A stretch of 64,000 nt of DNA, taken from the NCBI GenBank assembly GCA_031761405.1, contig JASEVX010000117.1, forward strand, positions 543,768 to 607,767. The letters run 5' to 3'. This document shows positions 33,120 to 45,587 of this stretch, in pieces. The notes under the pieces are model-generated. The model made no database searches and had not been told where the DNA came from. It saw only the letters and a list, made by a program, of their open reading frames with translations. This DNA comes from Serripes groenlandicus (lineage: Eukaryota; Mollusca; Bivalvia; Cardiida; Cardiidae). A program made the position numbers and the translations under genes. Within the stretch, counting starts at the first letter, position 1. Each line of letters opens with the position of its first letter.

Positions 33120-34200
33120 AAACATTAATCTTGATTTGTGTTTTTCTATATCACATTAATATTCATCACGCGACCTTGAGTCATATATCATTAAAGCATC
33201 AGGAGAAAACACTTCTACTTTATTTAGAGTTCACGGAAAATTGTAACGCTATAATCTTGATCATACATATCTTTATTATTATTTTTAAATTACTTCGTAT
33301 TTTTTGTTTGTATACTCCCGTTTTTGCTATCATACTTCTGCTAAACTGGAAGGAGAATAGACTTCACCCTCTCCTTCTAAAGCTTGTGTCACACTTAACT
33401 TATAACTAGATATAACTAGAGGAAATAAACCTTAATATATGTTAATATTTAAGCACCTATTTTTTTTTATCTAATTGATCTAGTTCGAGGATTTAAAACA
33501 GTTTATTGGTAAAAAAAAAAAAACCTTGACAAACTTCAGTTTGTATGACGCATTATAGTTACATTTAATGTTAAGCAAATTGTAAACTAAATGGTTTCAG
33601 CACTTAACATGTCATTTTACGACTAAACTTCACATGCTGAATATCACATAGATCGTAGCATATAAAACGTTTAATCCCTACGTCAATATTGACCCTTTCT
33701 GCTCTTGGTAACCTTTTTAACGAATTATTTTTTCTCAAAAAATAATGCGGTTAACGCGATCGTGTTGCTTTGGCGGAAGTCACGGTTAAACTACACTTCC
33801 GCTTAGAATACACATTAGCTGCACCTAAATAGTCCTAGTATTTTTTCGATATTAAAATGACTTCTACGTGTTTTTTCAATACAGTGAAGTCATATTTATA
33901 CTATCGAATCAACATAGATAATCAATTCTCTAGAAAATATCAAATTAACAGTAAATGCATATATATTTCATTTGTCGGCAAGCGTATGAATTTTTAGTTA
34001 TATGCCCATTCACTAGTGAGTGACGTAGTTAACGGAAGTCGAACCCATGCTGAAGAACCATGCAGGGTTTTACGGGACGCGCATTTCTGCGTCTAATACG
34101 CATAAAATGATAAACCGGAACCCCTGAAAAAATTAAAATTGAGTCCCATCGGACGCATGCCTGTAAAAAGATCATATTAAAAAGGTAAAGTAAAATATAA
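33120..34200. other. AT-rich intergenic region
   Basis: No gene recognised. A 92-codon plus frame at 33131-33409 is hydrophobic by AT bias. GGCGGAAGT/ACTTCCGC pairs at 33772-33810 suggest Ets-type sites but prove nothing. Confidence 0.4.
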
Positions 34201-34221
34201 CTAGATCTAGTCATCGTATAC

Positions 34222-34355
34222 AAGCTCCGTAGAGAAAATATATTTTGGGAAATCAAACATATACACGTGACTATTCCAGCCAATCATAGATATCTGTAGA
34301 TAAAAATACAATTTGGGAAACCAAATATACACGTGACTATTCCAGCCAATCGTAT
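34222..34355. repeat. Duplicated segment with CACGTGAC and CCAAT
   Basis: Two copies of about 66 bp (34224-34290 and 34293-34355), each with ATACACGTGACTATTCCAGC followed by CAAT. An E-box (CACGTGAC) and a CCAAT box sit at fixed spacing in both, as in a promoter. Nearby short frames (34534-34719, 34806-34937) are not recognised. Confidence 0.55.
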
Positions 34356-34805
34356 TTGCGATATGTAAATTAAAACTTGTTGTTCTCAATGTATGCAGTA
34401 AACGTCACCAATATTGGGGTCTTTGAATTGGCATGTGCGCGATACATTTATCAATTGAAATGGAATAACGTCATAAAAGATCGACGATTAGAAATGCGTA
34501 GTATTTCGGTCCAACAATTTCACTGGCAATAATATGCTAGTGGCTGAAATCTCACCCGGCAAATTGAAATTTGCAATTCGCGAATATGCGAACATAAATT
34601 CTAGCCCAGAATATATTATACATCCATCAAATGTTAAAAAGCTGGTTTTCCCTGCTTCTAATAATAGAATTAGGAATCTCATTATGCGAGCTCTGGAGTA
34701 CACACGTGACATGAATTGACCAATCGTCGTCGGAGGAAAACACTATCTTCGAAGCTATCGCTATTTTTACACGTCCGAAAACTATTCGATACGCTTGACG
34801 CTAAT

Positions 34806-34937
34806 ATGTCAAAACAAACGGATTTGCGGTCGATATGGGGAAAAAGAAAGCCCGAATTAGAAGTTGAGGAGAAATGTTGCAATGAAAGTACGTCAGTTTC
34901 GGAGAATATTGGAAAGAAAGTTAGAAAATTCCAGTAA
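34806..34937 (+). CDS. Short unrecognised ORF
   Basis: A 43-codon frame starting MSKQTDLRSIWGKRKPELEV, ending in VRKFQ. The polar start recalls N-termini of some domesticated transposase-like proteins, but the likeness is weak. It could be a first exon. It follows the E-box/CCAAT duplication by about 450 bp. Confidence 0.2.
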   Translation: MSKQTDLRSIWGKRKPELEVEEKCCNESTSVSENIGKKVRKFQ

Positions 34938-35276
34938 TTAAAAAAACTTAAACAATCAGCATTTTTCTTTTCCTTTATTTACGATACCAAAAAGTAGACA
35001 AGTTGTGAGACAGAAAAAAAAGCTTAGCAATATCATTACTGTGCCAAAGTAGCATAAATTAAATTTGATAATACATTTTAAATTCATAAGCTGTTTTATA
35101 CATATTTATGATAAATCATAATAATCATGAATATGTATAACAACAGCTTACACATAATATAACAATAAACATTTGGCTCCGTATCATGTATTGGGACCCC
35201 TGTTTTGTAGGGAGGGACTCCCTAATTTTACATGACTGCATCCCAAGGACTCCCAACATTTTGTACTGGTGTAAAA

Positions 35277-35500
35277 CCCTGCTTTACCCCATGTAGAGGC
35301 TTTCTGATGACATTGCTGTAGACATCTTTAGAACACATTTTGACTGAAGTAGAACTTGCTCAATGCAAGCAATTCCAATTTTCCCATAATATCTTCTTCC
35401 CCTTTGTATTTTACCTCCATTATAGAGAGCTTTATATTTGTTTGCAAAGATATGTTCAAAGTCGTCTGCTGCATATGTGTTGTAAGTGGGAAAGGGTTAA
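35277..35500. mobile_element. Decayed TTAA MITE copy
   Basis: It has CTTTACCCCATGTAGAGGC at the left, a weakened central hairpin CTTGCTCAATGCAAGCAA, and GTCGTCTGCTGCAT..GTGGGAAAGGGTTAA at the right. Confidence 0.7.
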
Positions 35501-36129
35501 TAAACAAACCATGTAACAAGCTTTAAAAAAAAATGAGCAAAATTACATTATCTCAATTTTTACTATATTGCTTCCAAATTTTGTGATTTTAAGTTTTTAC
35601 TCAAATGATAAAGTAAGGAATGTTTTGAAAAAGACATAGTATGCAACAGTGCGACTAGCATATTTTGTCCGTTATGCTACTACATTATGCATGTTTATTT
35701 TGTTTAAATAAAAAAATGTTTTACCCATACATTTTCACACTTATCCGTATACACCCAGTATATTACAGTATATATTGAACATTTCCAGATGTCTCTTTTA
35801 AAATATATATGGACAAAGATTATTTATAATCATGAAATAGACTAGATTGTCTAAAAACTACTAAGTTTTAAAGCAAGTTTAAAACAAACAAAAAACATAA
35901 TGTAATTATTAATTAATTTTCAAAATAATTCGTTACCAGTACTTCAGTACTTTGATTATATAAGCTATGGTAGCCAAGTGAGCAATAAAGGCACATCTTG
36001 GTCTTCTTGTTTAAAATAAAAGGACATTTGGCCTTCTTGTTCGAAATATTTACATCCTGTCTGTTTGCACAGGTTATTTAAGTGTACTGAACTGCATCTG
36101 CTTCCTTTAAGTCATGCTTCAAAATCATG

Positions 36130-36170
36130 CGCGGCGTCTTTGATGCTTTGCATCAAAATTCGTCTTGTTG
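36130..36170. repeat. Dispersed hairpin motif TTTGATGCTTTGCATCAAA
   Basis: A short palindrome within GCGTCTTTGATGC..AAATTCGTCTTG. Related copies are at 41868-41897 (TTTGACGCTTTGCGTCAAA, with compensated changes) and 57060-57080 (TTGATGCCTTGCATCAA). Confidence 0.6.
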
Positions 36171-36324
36171 TTGCTATAATAAGGGTTTATTAATACAGCA
36201 TATAAAACGGAATAAAAAATGTTTAAGTCGTCTGCAAAGTCTTGATAAATACAATATACATGTAACACCTTCTCTGAGATTTTAACAAAATTAACAAATA
36301 CTGACTCTTTATAACAACCTTGTG

Positions 36325-36515
36325 ACACCATTTCTTCTTTTACTACAATGTTCTAAAAACATTGTGGTAAAAAGAGCAATGGAGTCACATGTTTTAAGAC
36401 AACAATTTCAAGTTTAAACACATATATAAATCTAATCTAAAATAAACAATATGTTATCACACCAGTGACACAATTTCTTCTTTTACCACAATGTTCTAAA
36501 AACATTGTAGTAAAA
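36325..36515. repeat. Two copies of a short hairpin repeat
   Basis: CACAATGTTCTAAAAACATTG with ACCATTTCTTCTTTTACTAC before it, at 36325-36385 and 36465-36515. The second has ACCAGTGACACAATTTCTTC. Probably the core of a MITE related to the TTAA family. Confidence 0.55.
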
Positions 36516-36559
36516 AGAGCAATGATCTTGGCCAGCGATTTTCGCGTATAACATACAAC

Positions 36560-37285
36560 TCATCTACGCGCGACGAGGGGGTTAAAAAGGGACAATTCTG
36601 TGGTTTAATGAATATGTAATTCTCTTCTTCTGTCGAAGGACTAACTGGCTTGTAAACATTAAAACACTTTTAGATAATCATGGCTTTTCACATGTGTTCA
36701 ATGATTCATTTTGTGTGAATTTGAAAAGTTTCCATTTGTTATTCAAAGAAAAAGTTCTTGATGTTTTAAAACAATATTGGTGTAACAGAATTGCATTACA
36801 AAACTCTATGGTCCTATACAAGGATTTTAAAAGCTCGATTGACTTCGAAATATATTTATCTACGGCTTTCTTCTCATCAGTTGAATATTGAGGTTGGTCG
36901 CCACGGTAGCAACATAATTGATAGGCACCGACGGTTATTGGAAGCCGCCCGGAGGCGGCTTCCTGTAGGAATGCTGTGAAAATTAGCACATGGTGAAAAT
37001 CTAGACCTGCCAGTGTACCACATATTGGGATTTACACTTTAATCTTACTAAGTATATTAATTTCTGGTACATAACTTTCAAAACATCCCTTTCATAATCT
37101 ACATACATGTGTAAGTTTTACAAATTAAAAAAGAAGACAAATGCCTGTATATTAATTGACTGTAGGTACATTTTCATTTAAGTGAAATTCTAACTGTATC
37201 TAGTCTAAACAGTGGAACCAGTAGGAACCAATCATATGGTTCCCCAATAAAGCAACTAGCTAAAATCAAAGGGAGTACCAGTAGT
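36560..37285. other. Intergenic, one GC-rich hairpin
   Basis: No gene recognised. A perfect 10-bp stem GGAAGCCGCC / GGCGGCTTCC with loop CGGA is at 36941-36964. Open frames here (36678-36989, both strands) look random. Confidence 0.4.
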
Positions 37286-37289
37286 CTGT

Positions 37290-38542
37290 GTAACCCTTTA
37301 CCTCATAAGACAATTCTACAGCAGACGACTTTGAACATATTTTTAATAAAGGTTTTGTACTCTTTCATAAGAAATCATTGAGGCAAAAGGTTAGATTGCT
37401 CCAAAATTAGGTTAATTTTCTCCATTTACGGTTTTAACCCTTTCCCTCATACAGTATATACTTTTTATGAGCCTCTGCAGCAGATAACTTTTGAAATAAT
37501 TGTGGCAAATAGTGAACTTAGTCATAATTAGCTTAATTTTCTCCATTTATGGTTTGAACCCTTCCAACTTACAGTATATACTCTGTATTCGCCTCTGCAG
37601 CAGACAACTTATGAAATCATTGTGGCAAATGGTGAAATTACTCATAATTAGCTTAATTTTCTCCATTTATGGTTTTAACCCTTTACCACATACAGTATAA
37701 ACCATATGAGCTTCTACAACAGACAACTCTCGATAGTGCTGTGGCAAAAGAGGAAATTAGTCATAATGAACTTAATTTCCTTCATTTACGGTTTTAACCA
37801 TTTCCACCATACATGTCTATATCATTTCTGAGCCTCTGAAGCAAGCGACTTTTGAAATCATTGTGGTAAAAGGTATAATTGCTCAAAATAAGCTGTTTTG
37901 TCTCCATTTACGGTTATAACCCTGTCCTATATAGGAGTTGAACCCTTTCTGCAGCAGAGTCTTTAGAAATCATTGAGGCAAAAGGTTAAAAAGCCCAAAA
38001 ATTAGGTTAATTTTCTCCATTTACGGTTTTTACTCTTTCCCACATACAGTCTATAATTCTTTATGAGCCTCTGCAGAAGACAACTTGAGAAATAAATTTG
38101 GCAAATGGTGAAATTAGTCATAATTAGTTCAATTTTCTCCATTTATGGTTTTATATAACCCTTTACCACATATATACAGTATAAACCCTATGAGCCTTTG
38201 CAACAGACAACTTTTGATAGTGTTGTGGCAAAAGGGGAAATTAGTCATAATGAGCTTAATTTTCTCCATTTACAGTTTTAACCATTTCCACCATACATGT
38301 ATATACCATTTCTGAACCTCTGAAGCAAGCGACTTTTGAAATCATTGTAGCAAAAGGTATAATTGCTCAAAATAAGCTGTTTATCTCCATTTACGGTTAT
38401 ATTCCTGTCCTATATAGGAGTTTGAACCCTTTCTGCAGCAGACGTCTTTAAAAATAATTGAGGCAAAAGGTTAAAACGCTCAAATATTAGGTTAGTTTTC
38501 TCCATTTACGGTGTTAACCCTTTCCCACATACAGTATATACT
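37290..38542. repeat. Tandemly amplified MITE half-units, left block
   Basis: About ten units of roughly 115-125 bp, each with ACCCTTTCCCACATACAGTA, CCTCTGCAGCAGACAACTT, ATTGTGGCAAA, a GCTTAATTTTCTCCATTTA core and a start of the next unit. The order of unit variants repeats about every 600 bp, so there is a higher-order repeat. They derive from one arm of the TTAA MITE. Confidence 0.8.
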
Positions 38543-40410
38543 CTTAGTTTTAAATTCCATTATCCAACATGTTTTAGCTAATAAAGGCAGGTTGTATTGC
38601 GCTTTTGTTGATCTAAAGAAGGCTTTTGATAGCATTTATCATAAAGGCTTACGGTATAAGCTATACAAAGTTGGGGTCCAAGGGAAACTACTGCGTATAA
38701 TACGTGACATGTATACAACTGTCAAATTAAGGGTAAGATCTTGTAGTGATTATTCAGATTTGTTTTAATGTGATGTAGGATTGAAACAAGGGTAGGTAAT
38801 TTCGCCAATAATGTTTTCCCTTTTTCTTGAAGACTTAGAACTTGTCCTGAATGACCGTGCTAACTCTGGACTTACTATTGACGACATTACTTTCATTTTT
38901 ATGTTGTTTGCAGATAATATGGTAATCCTTAGTAACAGTCCTGAAGATCTCCAAAATAGCCTAAACGTGTTGGGAAGTTATTGTGATAATTGGGCCTTGT
39001 CAGTAAATGTAGATAAGTCAAAAGTTATGGTATTTAGGAAAAGAGGTGGGGTAAGGGCTAACGAATCATGGACTTTTAAGGGGCAAGATATTGAATTAGT
39101 GAATGATTTTAACTATCTGGGGTGTGTTTTTACCTACACCGGCTCTTGTCTGTTACACAATGATTTTATTGTAGGTAAAGGAATCAAAGCACTTAATACT
39201 CTTATGGTAAATGTAAGGAAATACAATATGAAAGTAAATACGTTATGTCAGCTTTTTGACTCCTTCGTTGGTGCCACATTAAATTATGGATGTGAAACAA
39301 CAGGCTTTTCAAAGTCCAAGCAAATAGAGCGAGTCCATCTTAAATTTTTAAAACAAATTTTACATGTTAAACAATCAACCAGCTCTATGGGTATATATGG
39401 GGAAATTGGAAGATATCCATTATACATAGCCAGATATTATAGAATAATAAAATATTGGTGCAAAATTATTACAACAGATAATGTGATCATTAGTCGATTA
39501 TACCAAATAATGCTTACAGATTGTTTAAAAGGTTGTAACAATTGGGCAAAAAATATTAAGAATATCTTATACACAGCTGGGTTATCTTATGCTTGGGAAA
39601 ACCAATCTATTATTAACTATAAAACATTTCCTGGAATCGCTAAACAGAGGTTAATTGATATTTTCACACAAGGGTGGTCATCTAATTTAAATAGTAGCTG
39701 TTCACTGAGAACATATAAATTACTTAAAAATACGATTGACTGTGAACAATATTTGAATGTTTTACCCAGTAATCTATTCATGCATCTTGCCAGACTACGC
39801 CTATCGTCTCATAATTTGAGAGTAGAATCTGGTCGATATACTTCACAAAGGATTGAGTATGAACAAAGATATTGTAATTTCTGTCATGAGAAAGATATTG
39901 AAGATGAATACCACTTTTATATTATATTTGTCTTAATATGTCCTGTATACTCGAAAATTCGAACGAAATTCATTAAACCTTATTACAGAGTTAAGCCATC
40001 TGTAAATAAATTTATAGATTTATTAAAAACGGATAAAACGGTTACGTTACTGAACTTGGCCAAATATTTACGTGAAGCTTTTGCACAAAGGATATGCTTA
40101 GTCAATACCACCTGAAGATCTAGATCTTACATGCGATATGCCATGAAAATTCAACATGTTTCTTATGATTTGTATGTACGTGTTAGTATACATTAGATAC
40201 ATAGGTCTTTATAAATATTCACATATATTTCTTACATTTTCAGATATGTTCAACCTCATTTGTATATTGATAGGATATATTTGTACAGAATCAGCATTGT
40301 GCACATAGTTGTCTTGACTTGAACTTTGTATTATATAGTATATCATCATATGTATGTAACTAGAAACTTTGTAAAGTTTACGTTACTGAATAAATAAATC
40401 TTGAATCTTG
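38543..40410 (+). pseudogene. 5'-truncated dead LINE inserted in the MITE array
   Basis: It starts inside the reverse transcriptase domain (CAFVDLKKAFDS at about 38600) and runs through the RT to a C-terminal Cys/His zinc-like motif (CNFCHEKDIEDEYHF) at about 39880. The stop is at 40115, with 295 bp of 3' UTR and a TTGAATC-repeat tail. In-frame stops occur at 38766 and 38793. The catalytic FADD reads FADN (38907-38918), so it is inactive. The array resumes at 40411 where it was broken. Confidence 0.8.
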
Positions 40411-41470
40411 AATCTTAATGAGCCTCTGCATCAGACAACTTTTGAAATAATTGTGGCAAATGGTGAAATTAGTCATAATTAGCTTAATTTTCTCCATTTA
40501 TGGTTTTTTATAACCCTTTACCACATACAGTATAAACCCTATGAGCCTCTGCAACAGACAACTGTTGATAGTGTTGTGGCAAAAGGGGAAATTAGTCTTA
40601 ATGAGCTTAATTTTCTCCATTTATAGTTTTAACCATTTCCACCATACATGTATATACCATTTCTGAACCTCTGAAGCAAGCGACTTTTTAAATCATTGTA
40701 GCAATAGGTATAATTGCTCAAAATAAGCTGTTTTTTCTCCATTTACGGTTATAACCCTGTCCTATATAGGAGTTTTTGAACACTTTCTGAAGCAGACGAC
40801 TTTAGAAATCATTGAGACAAAAGGTAAAAAAATAAAAGAAATAGGTTAATTTTCTCCATTTACGGTGTTCACCCTTTCTCACATACAGCAGTATATACGC
40901 TTTGTGAGCCTCTGCAGCAGACAACTTTTGAAATTATTGTGGCAAATGGTGAAATTAATCATAGTTAGCTTAATTTTCTCCATTTATGGTTTTAACCCTT
41001 TACCATATACAGTATAAACCATATGAGCCTCTGCAACAGACAACTTTTGATAGTGTTGTGGCAAAAGGGGAAATTAGTCTTAATGAGCTGAATTTTCTCC
41101 ATTTACGGTTTATACCATTTCTGAGCCTCTGAAGCAAGTGACTTTTGAAATCTTTGTGGCAAAGGGTGAAATTTCTTAAAATGAGCAATTGCTCCATTTG
41201 CCACAACAAATTTCAATTATCTTACTATCTTTTATAGAGATTATCTATAATTGTGCTTGATTATTTCAAAGCATGTCAGGTTAAACATCATTGAAATCAT
41301 TGTGGCAAAAGGAGATTTTGCTTATTAAGAACAATCATGATATGCATTTACCACAATCATTTTGAATACATTTAAATTATTATACTATCATGTGATAGAT
41401 ATTTTAATTTTTACTTGATAATTTCAAAGTCATCTGCTGCAGATTTGTTTATGTGGGAAGTGGTTTAACC
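40411..41470. repeat. Tandemly amplified MITE half-units, right block
   Basis: Continuation of the array at 37290-38542 after the LINE, about eight units, ending with a standard MITE right end (GTCATCTGCTGCAG..ATGTGGGAAGTGGTTTAA). Confidence 0.8.
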
Positions 41471-41799
41471 CTTACCCACTTTCATGACTTGCCCAAACAA
41501 AACAAAAACAGATTTCCTGTGTGTCTGCATTAATTGACACAACAATATCATATCAGTAATTATGTTCAATACATATAGTTGATTATCTTTGGTACACATT
41601 TAAATTCATCATGACCTCATGTCCAATTATGTTTAAGTATTCGTCTTAATTTGTAACTTTTCATGATCAGTTTAACTCTAAATTATTTCTTTCACTTACA
41701 ACACAGATCAGCCAGGTTAAATATACATACATACAATTTATATCTTTAAATAATGAAATATTGATATCAACATAACTGACTGTAGTTTAAATTGTATTA

Positions 41800-42420
41800 A
41801 TGTTTGTGCATTTAAACGTTCTGTTTTCTTATTTCTACATGTACAACGAAATATTGCGGCTTCTCTTTGACGCTTTGCGTCAAACATTCGACTTGTGTTT
41901 ACTATGTAACACAACTGATATTGAAGATGAGTTTCATTTTGTTCTAATTTGTCCAATTTACTTACATATTAGAAAGCGTTATATTAAGCCATATTTCTAC
42001 AAACGACCAAGTGTGCATACATTTAACGAACTGATGTAATCTCCAAACAAATATATTATCAAAAACCTAGGAAAGTATGTTTATGAAGCACGTGCTTTGC
42101 GTAGTTCACTTAATAATTAATAATTAGTAAAGTGTACCTTGTTAAACTGTCATAAAACACCGTTCGAATTGTTTAAGTAATAGCAATTGTTAAAATTAGA
42201 TGTATAGACAAAAATGTACTGCATGTACGTTCAACCTCCATTTAAGATCTTAGGGAGGATAATTCGAGAGATTAATATTTATTTTTTGTGTTCTGTAATT
42301 TTGTATTTTGTTTGACACCTTCACGTATGTTATGTTATGTTAATATGTTTATACGATGATGATCTGGATTTAAGATCAAATCAATAAACTTATGTTCTGT
42401 TCTGTTCTGTTCTGTTAATC
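41800..42420 (+). pseudogene. 3' end of a LINE related to the one at 38543
   Basis: CLLCNTTDIEDEFHFVLICP is the same C-terminal zinc-like motif as in the LINE at 38543. The frame stops at 42039, continues beyond the stop to about 42117, and is followed by 300 bp of 3' UTR and a (TTCTG)n tail. The tail differs from the other copy's TTGAATC, so these are separate subfamilies. The dispersed hairpin motif lies at the fragment's 5' end. Confidence 0.7.
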
Positions 42421-42715
42421 CATAATCCATAAGCTCTTAGTTATGTTATTCTGTTTGTATTATGTAATTCTCTTCTGTTAATCCATCAGCTCTTAGTTAT
42501 GTTAATCTGTTTGTATTTGCTATAAAAACAAGTATGTTTTAATGCAATAAAATATATGAATATATGAATTAAGGATTAAATTTATTAATGAATTTTAATG
42601 AAGAATGATAAATCGATCATCAGTTTTTAATCAAATCTACTCAACGCCTAACAAAAAACAAAACCAAAAACAAAAAAAAGATATTTGTCGGGTAATTGGT
42701 ATAATTGTAAGGTAA

Positions 42716-42850
42716 GCAATATTATATATCTATCATTCCTATATGGCGTGTAATCGGTTGCAATATTATATATCTATCATTCCTATATGGCGTGTAATCG
42801 GTTGCAATATTATATATCTATCATTCCTATATGGCGTGTAATCGGTTGCA
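42716..42850 (+). repeat. 44-bp triplication in an inverted-repeat arm
   Basis: Three nearly identical units GCAATATTATATATCTATCA plus TTCCTATATGGCGTGTAATC. The reverse complement of one unit is at about 46160-46200. Confidence 0.9.
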
Positions 42851-43349
42851 ATATTATATCTTTTAAATATATGTTCTATCTTCTATATATGTATTAAATC
42901 TTGTAATATATTTGTTGTATAATAAAATATTTATTGTATGTGACAAAATATTTGTTCAATAATTATATTTATTCTATACCTAATTTATACGTCCAATCGT
43001 AGACGCTCATTCGAATCATGTGACCGTACAATATATTTCCGTATCGGGACGCACGCGCGTACAAAATAACCCGTATTTTTTCGTATTGTACGATTCACAG
43101 GTCCCATGTTAAACCTATGATAAAGACCGAAACACGTGAAAAGGTTCCGAATGAAAGTCTGAATCGACAGGCGCTCTAGATAAAGCGTTACGATAAAGCT
43201 CCTGTTGTCACCGGATCATTATTGTCGTAAATGCAAACAAGGAGTAACACTGAAACTAAAATGTTATCCGATTCTGAAATAGATGACTTTGTAATTGAAC
43301 AGAAACCAAAAAACACTGAAAAAGTCGAGGTATAGAATAAAAAGATCAT

Positions 43350-43498
43350 TTAACAGTGTTCTGTACAATACGGAATATATTTGGACTCGTACACAGCTTG
43401 GAAAATCATATTGGACTCGCCTAGTGGCTCGTCCAATATGATTTTCCAAGCTGTGTACTCGTCCAAATATATATCCGTATTGTACAGAACACTGTTAA
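43350..43498. mobile_element. Near-perfect foldback hairpin with TTAA ends
   Basis: Arms of about 65 bp (TTAACAGTGTTCTGTACAAT inward to CATATTGGA) are almost perfect reverse complements around a 16-base loop. TTAA at both outer ends fits target duplications. The arms show only single-base differences, so it is young or under conversion. Confidence 0.8.
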
Positions 43499-43910
43499 AT
43501 AACCTATAAATATTTGTTCAATGTTTTTATATATTGATTCAATCCATAAATATATTTATTGTAAAAAGAAAATATTTGTTCTTAAAAATGAATATATTTA
43601 TTCGAAAATCTGTATATTTATATTCATTTGTTACGAAGGATTTCATTGGCCGACTCAAAACTAAGATGATCGCATCCAGATAAGAATTTCCAGCATCATA
43701 ACTTTATACACATATGTACTTGTATATAAAATAACGTAGAATATGTGACACAGGGTTGTCTTTATTGACAACAATTTAAAAGTGTTCATTTAATACATGT
43801 ATACCGAGGTATTATGTGACTTTTGTTAACTGTTATCAATTATATATCTTCATTGTATTTGCTTAAATTTTGCTTCAGTTTCAATGACATTAAATATTTA
43901 AAGAACATTT

Positions 43911-44146
43911 ACTGCATGTACTTTAAAACAACCGTTTCCTACATAAAACAAATCTGAATTTGAAAACAATAAGCCAAAAATATGGAAACTCTCAACAAAT
44001 GAAAGAAAACTTTTTGAATAAAGATGAAAACATTGTGGCAAAAGGAGAAATTGCTTATTTTGAGCAGTTTCTTTTTTTGCCACAATGTTTTCAAAGGTTG
44101 TCTGCTGCAGGCCACCAGAAAGGGTTTTTATGAGGGAAACGGATAA
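43911..44146. mobile_element. TTAA MITE copy
   Basis: The core hairpin AGAAATTGCTTATTTTGAGC, flanking ACATTGTGGCAAAAGG / TTTGCCACAATGTTTTC, and right end TTATGAGGGAAACGG. The left end is decayed. Confidence 0.7.
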
Positions 44147-44149
44147 GTA

Positions 44150-44930
44150 ACCATGATAAAATTATTCTTTTTGATAAATTATTCTGTTTATCGATCAGAA
44201 TATTCTCATGTCGAATGATTAATAAAACATATTAATTAATACAACTGCTCGAATTTATAATATTTCCACTATCTCTATCAAGGTAGATTGAGAACTCTCT
44301 TCTCTAGGCTTCATAACGGTATGATATCAGTCAACACGCCATGAAGAATGAAAAGGGCCATTAATGGTCACACCAGGGTGATAAACAGATCGCCAATTTC
44401 TAGGAATTCTTGGGAAATGTGGGGCTAAGTTACAGACTGTATAGGTCAAATTACGCCAAAAACATCCGCTGTCATGTTGATCCACACCAACATACCAACA
44501 TACATGTAGTACATAAAACAACTTTGTTTGCATATAAATGAGTTTATACCATCAGCAGAATGGATTGACTATATGGCATTGGTGATAAATCCATTGCAAA
44601 TGTGTATAGGATGCACTGGCAATTATCGGTTTGATCACTTTGAGTATTTTGACCTTGTTTGAAAGTGAAAGTAGAGAATGCTAAACACCGGTTTTGTCAG
44701 TGCCCGATTTGGTCCAAAATGATTGGTTACCATTTTCGCCTGGTGAAATCTTTCTTGCATATTGCATGATTGCATGTCACAATGTTGTCAATAGTTGTGT
44801 GTTAGGCAGAAGTATTAGTTATCTGGTAATTCACGAATGGTGTGTTCCCCCGAACGACTACTCGACTAAATATGTATAAGGGGATTAGGGGGGCATTCTA
44901 AATGGTAAATTACAGAATGATTATATAAAA
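44150..44930. other. No gene recognised
   Basis: Several short frames on both strands, none with recognisable content. Slightly richer in GC than its flanks. Confidence 0.35.
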
Positions 44931-44934
44931 AGGA

Positions 44935-45185
44935 TTGATTGATAAGGCTTTAACGCCGTTTTCAACAATTGTTCAGTCATATTAAGGCGGCCAGTTCACC
45001 TATTCATGTGTTGTTTGGCTTTCTCACACAAGTAATCCACACAACATTCTTTCCAAGCAATTGGCTTCTTTTCCAAATAGACGCTTGTCACATTGACGGA
45101 AAGAATGATGGCCGAGCTTCGATTCGAACTTACAACTGCTGGATGGACAGCCCGCGTCGCTACCGACTGATTTACCGGGGGATAT
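44935..45185 (-). mobile_element. tRNA-derived SINE with (AATC)n tail
   Basis: The left end GGATTGATTGATAAGG is a reversed tail. The body shares TTAACGCCGTTTTCAACA and TCTCACACAAGTAATCCACA with the copy at 15781. The right end read backwards is tRNA-like, with AGTCGGTAGCGACGCGGG (box A region) and AAGTTCGAATCGAAG (box B). Confidence 0.75.
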
Positions 45186-45587
45186 TGTAGCTCTTGGAAA
45201 AAGATGTTGTGGGAAAAGAAGCCTTTGGTTTTAATATACATTGGGCGTTTGTTTTTTTAACAATTCGTTTCAATCAATCAGATTTTATCCGAATATCTAA
45301 TTGTTTTAAATTGTAAAATATTTGGAAGTGTTTGAATCCACGCTTGACGCATTAGCTATTGACGGATATGACTGAATGTTATTCTTTCCTGTACATTTCT
45401 ATCTAAATATGAAAAAATGATTTCTATATTTTTTACAAAAATTTCTTTCTATATTTTTTACCAAAAATATATTTTGTTTCAATGCAATTTCTAAATGAAT
45501 TGTATGTATGCAATATTCCTCACTTCTTGACAGTGTTTGCTAACTATTGTGAATATATTTGTTTATTCTTTCTTTATTATTGTATTC

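Noticed and set aside
33131..33409. 92-codon ORF as a membrane protein
   Set aside because: Its hydrophobicity follows from AT-rich composition; there is no family likeness and no supporting context.
36941..36964. Rho-independent terminator
   Set aside because: It is a GC hairpin, but this is an animal genome and no T run follows.
41738..41956. 72-codon minus-strand ORF
   Set aside because: It lies opposite the LINE C-terminal fragment, whose zinc-like motif is on the plus strand.
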